Source of the DNA: Membranipora membranacea
Taxonomy: Eukaryota > Bryozoa > Gymnolaemata > Cheilostomatida > Membraniporidae
Assembly (NCBI GenBank): GCA_914767715.1
Contig: OU612074.1
Location: forward strand, 4,791,501-4,855,500
Reading direction: 5' to 3'
Length of the DNA: 64,000 bases
Part shown: piece by piece, positions 53,961-64,000 of the stretch
Layout: every line of letters starts with the position of its first letter
Numbering within the stretch: position 1 is the first letter of the stretch
Made by a program: the position numbers and the translations under genes
Notes under the pieces: model-generated
What the model was told of the DNA's origin: nothing
The model's input: only the letters and a program-made list of their open reading frames with translations
Databases searched by the model: none

Positions 53961-54631
53961 ATATCACCCACACATGCTTCGGTCCCTCATCACATCCCAG
54001 TTCTTAGGATAAATGGGCAGGCAATCAAATTTAAATGTTAAGAGTGTGTCTGCCTTTACCACTGAGGGACCAGTATATTGATAGAGTGAACAACACGTGC
54101 ATCCATATACCAGGGGGTGGGGATTGCCAGCTTCACTCATCATTATCCAAACTATATTTAGATTACATGCCAAACTCATCAGCTGCATGCCAGCCTCATT
54201 CATAGCAACCGTAACAAATGGACTCTGATGTGTGGTCTTACATTGTGTGCTTATAGCTGTCATACTGTGGTATCCCGATACAAGTTCCAGTACAACAATT
54301 GAAAGAACAGTTGAACTATTTGCATTCCCATGACCAACGGTTTCACATGTCTCATGTTTCACAATACTATTAGTCAGTATTTGAAATCAAGGCTTGTCCC
54401 GGGTTTCGTGAAGCACTAAAATATGCAAAAATAGACAAGGCCATAATATAGCGTCATTCATAGACACAATTAAAGTCACAGCACGCCCGAAGTACAAGTA
54501 AACACTTGCTTTGGCCGGTATTCGGTATTTACACCAGTTGAGTCGGGGGGGGGGGGATTCTATTACTACCATCAGATATAATTGCTAGTATTTAACCGGC
54601 ATCTTCATCATGTGCAGAAAGCCATTGGTTT

Positions 54632-54994
54632 TTGGTCCACGCACTGATCTGCAGCTACAGAGCCAAGTTGCAGGCTTTCATGGACACCTTGGCCATAAAA
54701 TACTTCTCAGGCACAACTGGTCTGCGATTGCTTTGTTCTAGCTACTATCCGCTGACTTGTAACACCCAGTACATTAGTAGTAGTATTTATGGAAAATATC
54801 CAACCATCAATGTTCAAAGTAATAAAGCGGAGCTGAAACTACGACTCAGTAAGCTGTGTGGGCACCGGAAAATCCCGCTGGATTTTGAGCGTCATGCTTT
54901 CCATTACAATGTGTTTACTCTCTACTCTCAGCCAATAGCAGCTTTAGAGGATTTGAGCACCGCCCTAATCATCTTCATCAAACATCAGAATTGA
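54632..54994 (+). other. Unrecognised open frame (120 codons)
   Basis: The frame includes KLQAFMDTLAIKYFSGTTGL and ERHAFHYNVFTLYSQPIAAL and ends 60 bp before the caspase-gene start codon. I recognise no family. Composition looks coding-like, but no splice sites or partner exons were identified. Could be a remnant of another gene, the 5' exon of something, or chance. Confidence 0.25.
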
Positions 54995-55054
54995 CAACGT
55001 TCTTTTTTGACTTGTTTTTTGCTGTGCATAGCTGACATTTTACAGACATGGAAC

Positions 55055-58000
55055 ATGGATGAGACTAGACGGACTATAGAAGAACTGAGGAAGTTGTTTA
55101 GAGATGTCCTCCTCGAGTTGAAAGGCAAGAACCCATCACAATTCTCGCTGCATAATAAGACAATAGCAATACTGAAAGAAGTAGAAAATGATGCACTTCA
55201 ACAGGCACTCATTCTTGAGAAGTTTGATATCAAACTCAAGCCTCAGAAAAAGTTGCATAGCATCCAGATAGCTCTGATCTTTAACAAAATTCGGTATCTG
55301 CGCGTTCTACTTAATAGAATTGATCAAAGAGAATATCTCGGGAACTATGAGCTCCTTGACCAAGCCATCATGTCCCACGATGATGATCAACTTGCGGAAG
55401 TGCTGAAGATTTATACAGAGTATGGTATCCAAATCAATCTTGCACGCATTTGTGACTTGGCGCAAACCTGCCTCTACGAGAAAAGCTGGAATCAGGATAT
55501 AATAAAGGCACTCTACCCCTATACACGGGCATGTTTCATTCCTAGAGAGCAGAAGAAGGCAAAGATGTTTGCTTTAGTTTGCTATAACACCTTCAACATA
55601 GAGACAGCCACACACAAAAGGAGGGATGGTGCTAAGGAGGAAGCGGACTGTATTATCAAAGGTAAGAGGATCATCTCATTTTGTGGATTTATTTTATGCG
55701 GTGTCAGAGAATCATAGTCTGTAACAATCTATGATTTTCTGTTGGGATAATTTTCGCTTGATCAATAGTATGTATTACTTCAGGATTTTGTGGCGGAGGG
55801 TTTACTGTAAGAGCTCCTTTGACAGACTGGACATTTTATGAGCTTCTAGCTCACCTGCGAGCGATTATTAAATAGGATGACGCGGATACGAATCCCATCG
55901 AGGACAGATTTTTTCTCAAAGGGGTGCCTTATAGCTGGAGCATTTTTATTTTTTCCGAGGGAGGTGCTTCACTTATAAGGCGGGTGCCTTATAAGTGAGG
56001 TATTACGGTATGTATTTGATTTATGCAGAGTCAGAGAATCATAGCTTGTAACAATCTATGATATTCTGTTGGGATTATTTTTGCTCAAGCTCAATCAATA
56101 GTATGTATTTACTTCAGGATTTCGTGACGGAGGGTTTACTGTAAGAGCTCCTTTGACAGACTGGACATTTGATGAGCTTCTAGCTCACCTGGGAGCGATT
56201 ATTGAGGAAATAAAAGAGAACTGTTCCATAGTCGTAATAAGTCTGATGTCACACGGAGATCAAGGTGTTATTTTCGATAGAAACGGAAATGCAGGAGAAA
56301 TTAATGAGGTTCTCAAAGTACTCTTTGCGCTTAACAACATTCTGCCCGTGGTAAGCTATCACATCCTTCATGTTCATACTCACACTACTGACATTTAATC
56401 AGCCAACTACTCAATCAATCAATTTTTATTATGTAAGCTATAAGTTAACACACCGGATCAATACATTAACCCTATGTGCCGAGTTGGTTGAGTACTCAGC
56501 GAGTTGGTTGAGTACTCAACGGTAATTTCTGCATTTCCTAATTTTAGTTTTGTTAGGGTAGCTAGAAATGTGAGAGTTCAATGGTTTGCTCAACTCATAC
56601 GATCCTCAATTTCGCCATCTTCAAGAGTAGTTTGTTACCATCTCAACCTCTTTAGTCTTATGGTTTTTATACCCGTTTGTAGATTGTGCTCATCCAGGCC
56701 TGTCAGGGTGACAGGGTACCATGGCAACAGGTGGATGTAAAATATCGGTCTTTAGACGCCGGTGACTTTAGCGATGGAGAAGTACCTGACTCTCAAGGAC
56801 ATGAAGCTGACAGTCCTGGACCACATCTCCAACTTGTTGCCCCACACATCACAGTGTTACGCCCCAACACAATGGTAGTCACCGCTACAACCGAGTACAC
56901 AGTGGCTAAACGTGATGTGTTTCTGAGGCATTTTGCGAAGGAATTAGAGAATGCGGATGGAATGACAACCATAAACACAATGGTCCAGCTCAGCTCAAGG
57001 GCGATGTCCTTACACCATGATGAAGACAGCAGAAAGCAAGCTCCGACGACCTACCATCTTCTTAGAAAGCCAGTTGTCTTGCCACGCTCTGCCGCTTTAG
57101 ATAGAAAACGAGTACAGTATCCACAACAGCAGTCAGGTGAGAGGGAGTTTCATTGGAGAATGGATTGGCCAGGTGGGGTTAGTGCTAAGCAAGTCATTCC
57201 ATGACCTTAAAGGGTGGAACATTGGCACAGAAACATGTAATCGAACTGAATTCCTGAACTCCACTATGACTAACAGAAGAAAGACAGATTTAGTTTTTGC
57301 AACTCTACTTAGGTATTAGGGAAGTTTGCTGACATTTTTAGCAGAGCTTTCAGGTATAATCAGTAATCTGCTGAGTATAGGATATAGTATGAAGGAGATT
57401 TTGATAGGAAAAAAGAAGGACTTGCCTCAAAAACCGGTCATCCTACCAGGGCCTGTTGCTGGTGTGTTTATACTGATAATTATTATCCTTACACCTTTCG
57501 TCATGTCTGAACAATTAGTGTAAACACAGGGTTGTTGACACTGAAATGGTGTGGTTGGCAATTATATCACAAAATAAAAATCCAATGAGGTTTTACTATT
57601 ATCAAGATAGAGGAAACAGTTATACTATTGAACTATCTCAATTCACGGAGGTTGCTACCACTTGTCAGCCTAATTTTCTCTGCAATAAATACATCATTAT
57701 TCTGCTATTAATTCTCATTCATGTCTGTACGATACTTTATATAATATTCAGCACAATATCTGTGGTAGTATCGTAACAATTAAAATTTATGGAAATCTTC
57801 ACAGAGATTAACTAGAGAACTTCCTCTCTCATCATTAATCATTATTTTCCTATTTCACGAAAGTTCATTTTTCATTTTACTCAGACAAGAAAGACATACT
57901 GAAGGAGCTAATAGAGGAATATCCGCTGGACATCAACGACATCAATCTACTGTTTGATCTCAACGACCAGTACATCATACCGTACCGGCAAGATCATATG

Positions 58001-59247
58001 AAGAGATATGGATTAGTGCTGTTCAATGCTGAAGGAAGAGAAAATGCTGTTGATGAAGCCAGTGAAATGGAAAACGGCCTCTTCACAGCTGGATTCGAGA
58101 CGATAAAGATAAAATGGGAAAGTACGAAAGAGCTGCGTCATAAAATCAACGAGCTTCCATCAAAAGAAATGTCTCTACTTGTCATTTCCATCATGACCCA
58201 CGGTAGAGCTGGAATGTTGGTCGGAAGTAATGGCTCACATATACCAATCACCGATATTCTCCAGATCCTCAGGAATAAAATGCCGCCACGAGTCCCACTG
58301 GTTTGTATACAAATGATGATTCACTATTCGATGGTAATAGGTAAATTCGCGACCTTGGTATATATATTAAATAATCAATAAATAATCAATGGAAATCCCA
58401 TTTTCATTGGAAAATCCAACTGAATCCAACTTGAATTCAAGTTGTCTCCCTATTATCAATGAGGAGATAATTCTAAGTTTCATGACATGAAACGTAGAAT
58501 TATCTCCTCATTGGTGATAGGGAGACAACTTGAATTCAAGTTGGATTCAGTTGGATTTTCCAATGAAAATGGGATTTCCATTGATTATTTATTGATTATT
58601 TAATATATATACCAAGGTCGCGAATTTACCTAATTAAAGGTTAAATAAAGCCTGATAACTAAATCAGTATGCACTGATTGAATGATACTTTAGTATCATT
58701 CAATCAGTGCATACTGATTTAGTTATCTTCACACAGTCCTATTACAATAGCATGGACTTCTAGATATGGGGTTGAGATTTGCGTGCTATCATATTGCTTG
58801 TTCTCATCGAGTTATACTTTGTAGATTGTCATAATTCAGGCCTGCCAACATTATAGCCTTCCACAAGCCGCAGCACCTACAAGCTACGAAGATGCTGAGG
58901 AGGCAAATTCTAATGAGACAAGCTATATAGTTCTAAATAGGCCTCACACTCTGTTACTGATGTCAACAGTAGCTGGAGCAACATCTGTTAGAGGAGCATT
59001 TACTGGAGCAATGGCCAGACAATTTTCTAAAGCAGATGGGAAGACAACCATAAATGATATGGTGACAAATGCTGTCATAGACGTTAAGAAGAGCGAAGTA
59101 GATGGGTATGATCAGTCTCCTGAATCACGAACAACACTTCAGAAGCATCTTGTGTTTCCTAATGTTGCAGCTGCTTACACAGGTCCTCAGCAAAGACAAG
59201 TCTTACGTTTAAAAGAGTCTCTCCTGGCGAAACTCATGTCACAGTAA
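55055..59247 (+). CDS. Caspase-like protease with two tandem caspase domains
   Basis: Exons: 55055-55661, 56118-56350, 56683-57136, optional 57354-57461, 57885-58300, 58825-59247; 710 aa (746 with the optional exon). Residues 1-180 form a probably helical prodomain that I cannot assign. Domain 1 has the catalytic His in VISLMSHGDQG (about residue 248), Cys in IVLIQACQGDR (about 287), an acidic linker (DAGDFSDGEVPDSQ), and small-subunit strands (MVVTATTEYTVAKRD). Domain 2 repeats the order: LVLFNAEGRE, ISIMTHGRAG with His about 537, then IVIIQACQHYS with Cys about 577, and LLMSTVAGATSVRG. Introns fall at identical places before both active-site exons. Caspases cleave after Asp in cell death or signalling. 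Domain 2 lacks the usual Gly after the Cys-x pair, so its activity is doubtful. Confidence 0.83.
55684..55873 (+). pseudogene. Duplicate of caspase exon 2 start, ended by a SINE
   Basis: This 190-bp block repeats 56013-56207: intron end, acceptor TTACTTCAG, and the first about 90 bases of the exon (FTVRAPLTDWTF both times). Here the frame meets a stop (IIK then TAG) where SINE sequence begins. The His motif is missing. If spliced in, it would end the protein early; it should be skipped in a functional transcript. Confidence 0.85.
55874..55993 (+). mobile_element. SINE, family 3 (3' part)
   Basis: GATACGAATCCCATCGAGGA (B-box end) is followed by CAAAGGGGTGCCTTATAGCT and GGAGCATTTTTAT. The same order occurs, inverted, at 60385-60535. 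It ends with an ATTACGGTA motif. It lies at the end of the truncated exon duplicate. Confidence 0.7.
57354..57461 (+). CDS. Optional linker exon of the caspase gene
   Basis: Acceptor CTTTCAG, donor GCTG/GTGTGT, phase 1 at both ends, so it can be used or skipped between 57136 and 57885. It reads IISNLLSIGYSMKEIL and DLPQKPVILPGPVA. Without splicing at the donor the frame continues FILIIIILTPFVMSEQLV to a stop, giving a hydrophobic C-terminal tail. Confidence 0.4.
58339..58632. mobile_element. Near-perfect 294-bp palindromic element
   Basis: The arms are about 145 bp. The left end TAGGTAAATTCGCGACCTTG is mirrored by CAAGGTCGCGAATTTACCTA at the right. The centre is GTTTCATGACATGAAAC. Few mismatches were seen. 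TA at both ends could be the target duplication, as for Tc1/mariner-type MITEs. It lies in the intron between the last two caspase exons. Confidence 0.85.
58653..58725. repeat. Second palindrome (73 bp) in the same intron
   Basis: GATAACTAAATCAGTATGCA, continuing CTGATTGAATGATACT, is mirrored after a 2-base centre by AGTATCATTCAATCAG and TGCATACTGATTTAGTTATC. It lies 20 bp after the larger palindrome. No shared sequence with it was seen. Confidence 0.85.
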
Positions 59248-60380
59248 AACAAAACAACATTAGCTTTATATTACGCAACCAGATGGTCAAATGTATGATC
59301 ATATGAACTTATTCACTGATAAATCAAAGACATCGAGAAATAATTCATTCATCACAACCCTATTCCTGAAATCTTTAGATGAAAATTGTTCTTCACAGGT
59401 ATTTAGAATTCGGCATGAGCTGACTTCATTTGAAGCGAAACTGCTTTTATTTCCTTTGGACTGATAACTGACAAATATTGCTTGCACATCAGTTGTTTTG
59501 CTGCGCCCAATCTATTGATAAACCATAAAATACTATAATCCAAATATATTTCGAGCTAATTGTGCTCTCCAGAACTTGCAAAAATCCGAAATTAATCGTC
59601 AGTTTAATCATTTTTTGTTTTATAGCTCCAGTATTATATCTATATATATATATAAAATTGTCATTACTATATCATTAAATCATCGAATTGTTGTAAAATC
59701 CGCATCTATTGGTTCCGGAGTCTTATATGGCTTGATAAATAACAGTAATTGAGACAAATGGTACTATGGTAGATCATCAGTGGAAACAGAACATATTCCT
59801 AATCAGAGCAATTAATAGAAGTGCTATCATGACCTTTATCCAACAACATCTCACACATCCGGTAATATTCAACTACAGGTTTGGGATATACTATTTCAAA
59901 TTGAACGCCTAGTCCTCAAGGCACTTCTACGTCAATAAGCTTTGCAAGATAGATTGTTTCGGGCCATGTGACACCGCATTGGAAACTTGAAATTACTAAA
60001 ACGCGCAATGATGAGCAGATTTATGGATTGTTCACAGTATAAATAATACAAATATAATTTTTATTCGCTGATCAAGTCATATAAGTGACACATAAAACTG
60101 TGCAAAAAAAAATGCTGGTTAGCTATTTGAGAAAAGCACATGAATATTAGTCAGGGCAGGGGCGTATATTCTAAAAAATTTCACTCACTGACTTTTTAGA
60201 GATGAGCATTATGATCGGACACAGCTCGATCCACACGCCGTAGGCGTGGCGGGGAGGGTGTGGGAGGGGCGCTTAAGTGCCCTCCCACCACGGAAATTTT
60301 TGCATATCGGTAGCAAAATAGTGCAAGCAGAGAGGTATTTCAATAGCTCACTGAGCTGTTGGGTACTTTCAGAAAACAAC
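59248..60380. other. Downstream of the caspase gene, no gene recognised
   Basis: This holds the caspase 3' untranslated region at its start. A GC-rich patch at 60225-60292 forms two hairpins (CCACACGCCGTAGGCGTGG and GTGGGAGGGGCGC / GTGCCCTCCCAC) that stand out from the AT-rich surroundings. Possibly part of a retroelement with the adjoining SINE. Confidence 0.45.
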
Positions 60381-60384
60381 TCAA

Positions 60385-60535
60385 TAGCAGTAGAAGATTA
60401 CGGTAAAAATGCTCCAGTTATAAAGCACCCATTTGAAAAAAAACTGACCTCGATGGGATTCGAACCCACAACAATCTTATTAATAGTGATCATTAGGCAG
60501 CCGCTCTGCCGCCCAGAGATCCACTATACTTTCAC
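60385..60535 (-). mobile_element. SINE, family 3 (tRNA-like head)
   Basis: On the minus strand, GGGCGGCAGAGCGGCTGCCT is followed by TGGGTTCGAATCCCATCGAG (perfect B box), then TCAGTTTTTTTTCAAATGGG, TGCTTTATAACTGGAGCATT and TTTACCGTAAT. The tail part matches 55874-55993. The head is tRNA-like but has an oversized anticodon region and no intact tRNA fold, so it is a SINE and not a tRNA gene. Confidence 0.7.
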
Positions 60536-60829
60536 CTAAAATTGGGAATAGCTTGTAACATAGGTTATATTGTATTTAATAAGATACAAATTTAAGCAGA
60601 TGATTTCTCAAAATTAAAACTATAGCACCTCGATGTTGACCTCAATGTCCTCAACAAAAAAATTAACCCTTTTTTCAGCCTGAAAAGTTGCTACTAAAAG
60701 TCAAGTCAAGTAAAAAAACACGAGAGTATATCAAGCACAGCACTGTGTACAGGTCAGAAGACAGTCATAGGAAAATCCTTAGTAGGTATTTAAATAATAT
60801 GTATGTCGACGTCATGTTGACCTTACAAT

Positions 60830-62180
60830 ACCTCATTGCACGCTGAATGCAGAACTTGAGGCTAATATTAAGATGGTTGAGACTGCAGCTCAGCTCGTAT
60901 GGCTGTACGAATGCGGACAAGATTTGTTGAAGTGTTCTTTGCAGCAGGTGATGAGTTGGCAGCGTGCAGTCAACGTATAAGATATGACAGCGTGGCAGTC
61001 TGGATCTGTACAGCAAGACTCTCACTACACCTGCAAGAGGAGAATGTTTATATTATGCAATGAGGGCAATGTGAAAGCATCTGATCGAACAAAAGATGTT
61101 TTTTCCAATGTATTGCATCGGCAAAATTATCTTTTGTCTGATCAGATGTGATCTTGTCAGGTTTGGTAGTTTTTGCATGAGCTTTGCGATTTTACGTTGT
61201 GATTGCACAAATGAATTGAATCAGCTGATGTGACAGTCGCCTCAGTGCCACGTTAGAATGAAAACTATTCAAAGTGTCTAAACATCTAGCATTGACTAGT
61301 ACCGTAGAGGAGTAAATATTTTCTTAAATTAAATTTAGCTAGATGAGTTAATGTTAGCTAGTACTCAATTCTAGCTAATTTGAGCTTAATCAAGTAGCCT
61401 TTGTGCGGAAAGGCGCACTTCTTCTACTCTTCTAAGGTATGATGTAGTTCCTCAAATCAAACACTAATAAACTTTGGGCCTACTTTGCTTTAAGAAAACA
61501 ACATACCATTTGCAAAGAGTTGATGGATGTTAACAGGTCATGTAACAGAGTAGACGTCAAATTCTTCACCACCTAAGTGATCCTATCGTTCTTTGCATCA
61601 TCAAGGAAACTAGATATAAACAGAAAGCATACACCAGTTAATTATTCAGTATATTGTCCTTTTGTTTGTACAACGCTAAATAAATCCATGACCTCTCTGC
61701 CCAAAATATTAAGCCGCGTTTACACATGAGGTTGAAATGGTCAAATATTACTATGTCATGAGTGTCAGCGGAAAAGACTTAATCAGAAAGATGGAGCCTA
61801 GAAGAGAATAATAATTGCGTGCATCCACCTTGTCGCCAATAAGCGATAATTTGCATATAATATTGATTATGTCATTGTCTCACGATCGGCAAGCTGATAT
61901 ACCAATTACCTGTATTAGATGAGGCTTGTAACAACTAAGGTTAGGGTGTTATAATCTCAAGCCAATCTGTGGCCATGAAGGCTCGCTAGACACGTCACAA
62001 GACATAGGGCTTCCTGTTACCAATTCAACTGACAAAAAACACTGGTAATGCATATTATACATCTGATTAGGCTTAGGCTACTTACGCTTAGCGGAAGGTG
62101 CTATCTTCTCTAGATCAGTCATTTCTGCATTGAACCATGTCTTCCTCTGAATAGCATTCAGGTCTTCAATTTAACTGCTG
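60830..62180 (-). other. Candidate exons of an unrecognised minus-strand gene
   Basis: Three stretches look exon-like. 62170-62090 contains NAIQRKTWFNAEMTDLEKIA with donor AAGC/GTAAGT; its MTDLEK methionine could be a start. 61574-61508 reads VVKNLTSTLLHDLLTSINSL between AG and GTATGT. 61028-60830 follows a strong acceptor CTCTTGCAG and is open in the frame LLYRSRLPRCHILYVDC, while another frame reads VQIQTATLSYLIR then stop. The phases do not give one consistent model for all three. No family recognised. Confidence 0.25.
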
Positions 62181-62464
62181 GCAGCCTTGTCCCAAAAAGT
62201 ACATCCAGAAATATAGATTGTGAACCTACAAGATCATACAATGTAAATCTGAGCAAGACAACGATTACGTAAATACTCAACTGATCGCTGGATCAGGAGC
62301 TCTTTCAATGAGAATGAGCACTAACTACGCTAGTCAACATGTTGCCATCACTTCGCCCTAATCCTTTACTGTCCCTCAGTTCCAAAGACAGGGCTAAATG
62401 AGGTAACTCAGTCCACCAGCAAGGAATCAATCAATCAATTATTGGAGATAAAAACTAAGCTACT

Positions 62465-64000
62465 AGTACTATATAATAATAATAATAATAATTCTGATAA
62501 AAATAACTTTTCATGATAAATATCATGAATAGTAAAGCCTCTATTTGCAGGCATGCTAAAATTTCACAAGTTTTATTTAATTGTTATGTGATAAAAGGGA
62601 AAGAAATTATTTTCTTTGAGGTTATTTTAGTGATGATGGATGCATATATTACTGAGATGTTATTGACAATAAGACCTTCCTATGGAGCATGATGACATAC
62701 GCTTATATAATTTATTATATTTGTCCAATCCCCTATGCGAGGATTGAGCTGTTCTCTTGGGTTGTTGTTAATGTGGCAGTCGAAGAAAAAATGCTCTGAT
62801 GTTTCGTCCTCTTGCCAGCAAAGGCATAGGGGTGTATGGGTTAGCTTTAAAAGGAACATATGTGCTTGGAGTCTACTATGGCCTGAGAGAAGAGCACATA
62901 AGGATCCGAAGAGTTTTTTATTTTGATCGAGTGGCAGGGGATTTTTAAAAATGAGGTTTGGTTCACAATCAGAGGTAAATAATACTCCATAATCATGTGT
63001 TTTAAAAAATCTTTCCCATGAGGAAAGCCAAAGTTGTTTTACATGTTTATTTATCAGAGTTTTGGAAAAGTCCTTCGCATTGACATCCTCGTGCTTGAGA
63101 GAACGGGTGCCTAGTAACCGGCACACATCGGCAAGAAAATTTTTAAAAAGTGTGCTGTTTGTGTGATGCCAAGGTATCTGATTTATGGTGAACATCCTTT
63201 TGAAAAGGTTTAAACGTGCTTTGATATGATCGAGTCTAGTTGGTAGTATTTGAGTGGCAACATGTAAAAATTCTTCTGGTGGTTTATGGGGAGTGCCTGT
63301 GATTCCTTTTAGAAAATTGTATGTGTTTAATTGATTGTCAGAGTCCCATAGATGAGAGCAATAGAATCCTGAGGGTTTGATGACAGAGTTGTATATTGTT
63401 CTTAGGGTTTTGGGTGTTAAAGAGTTTATAAAAGGCAGCAACATATTCCATTTTCGTTGCATTGAGTATTGTGCATGGGCTTTGTGTGTAGAAAATTTAA
63501 GTTTATTGTCAATAGTACTACCTAATACTTTAGTTTCGGTGCATGGGGAAATGATATTGTCTGAGATTTTAATAGGAGTTTCATTGCCCTCAGGATTGAA
63601 AAAAATAAGAGATGTTTTAGAACAGTTTAGTTTCAGTCGCCATTTCAATAACCATTGATGAATTTTAGTAATTGTGTCATTTATATTTGCGCAGAGAGTT
63701 TGACTGTTGTGGGCATTAAATAGCATAGTTGCATCGTCTGCATACTGCAGTGGCATTTGATTTGGTTCCGGGGATACCATGTCACGAATAAAAATAGAAA
63801 AGAAAATTGGTGACAAGACTGAACCTTGTGGTAGGCCGATGACATGTGGTTTCCCCTCGGAGCAGTAGTCATTAATTTGCAACTTTACAGTTCTGTTGCA
63901 TAGAAAACTTCTAAACACCTTAACAAGTTGAATTGGAATACCAACCTCCACCAATCTATACAACATTCCTTCAAGCCAGATGGAATCAAAAGCCTTTTGA
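62465..64000 (-). mobile_element. Jockey/I-type LINE, 3' part (runs off the window)
   Basis: The frame is open from 64000 down to a stop at 62680 (about 440 codons, without breaks) and continues beyond the window: the first residues are QKAFDSIWLEG. Reverse transcriptase motifs are KAFDSIW, GLPQGSVLSPIFF and LQYADDATMLF. A thumb-like region follows, then the C-terminal LLSGHSRLQAHMFLLKLTH with PLCLCWQEDETSEHFFFDC, a Cys/His cluster found after the RT in Jockey/I-type elements. An (ATT)n tract at 62467-62487 probably is its 3' tail. The intact frame suggests a fairly young copy. Confidence 0.88.

Noticed and set aside
53964-54362. 132-codon open frame on the minus strand
   Set aside because: It has no recognisable domain, splice partners or coding bias that I could support; it may be a chance frame.
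54543-54557. G-run near 54.55 kb as a regulatory site
   Set aside because: A simple mononucleotide run, like the one at 25.0 kb; nothing around it supports a function.
56504-56740. Separate plus-strand frame in the caspase intron
   Set aside because: It overlaps the true acceptor and exon at 56683 in another frame; a shadow of the caspase gene.
57137-57204. Caspase gene ending at the stop at 57204
   Set aside because: The GTGAGA donor at 57137 has the phase needed by the next caspase exon, so the two-domain model is preferred; the short form remains possible.
60440-60515. tRNA gene on the minus strand
   Set aside because: It has a perfect B box, but the anticodon region is too long and the sequence is shared with another SINE copy at 55.9 kb.

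Overview
The window is nuclear DNA from an invertebrate animal. The genes have many exons with GT/AG introns, and the products are typical of animals: a choline-transporter-like protein, an AMN1 leucine-rich-repeat protein, a PLAT-domain lipoxygenase and a caspase-like protease. The DNA is AT-rich and carries CR1/L2-type and Jockey/I-type LINEs, a P-type DNA transposon with a THAP domain, tRNA-derived SINEs and many palindromic MITEs. Compact gene structure and a mostly intronic repeat load would suit an early-branching marine animal such as a sponge, placozoan or cnidarian, but I cannot place the species from sequence alone. No bacterial operon, CRISPR array or viral segment was seen.

Layout. 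(1) 2.3-6.4 kb, minus strand: complete six-exon AMN1 homologue. (2) 8.7-29.1 kb, minus strand: about 22 exons of an SLC44 gene (CTL2-like), with two alternative first exons, a 15-nt microexon, and two alternative exons for the same late membrane segment that look mutually exclusive. Its introns hold several MITE families and SINEs. (3) 30.4-32.3 kb, minus: two phase-compatible exons of an unrecognised gene. (4) 32.4-33.1 kb, plus: a decayed copy of the first exon of the caspase gene found later. (5) 34.0-38.7 kb: a CR1/L2-like LINE split by a 2.6-kb P-type transposon with 31-bp inverted ends and an exact 8-bp target duplication. (6) 41.1-49.0 kb, plus: a 15-exon lipoxygenase, complete except for an apparent one-base deficit at one splice junction. 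(7) 49.5-51.5 kb: a dead LINE fragment and an inverted, partial copy of the caspase-gene exon. (8) 55.1-59.2 kb, plus: a caspase-like gene encoding two caspase domains in one chain; the second has an altered active-site pentapeptide. (9) 60-64 kb: SINE, possible minus-strand exons, and the 3' part of a second LINE (minus strand) running off the window end.

The genes do not form an obvious shared pathway; this is ordinary animal gene neighbourhood. The region most worth attention is the caspase-like locus. Its first exon exists in three copies in the window (55.1 kb intact, 32.4 kb broken, 51.1 kb inverted and partial), one of its internal exons is duplicated with a SINE at the end of the dead copy, and its fourth coding intron contains two near-perfect palindromes. 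A second unusual item is a set of three 30-36-bp palindromes, each flanked by its own exact 7-bp direct repeat, which behave like extremely short transposable elements.
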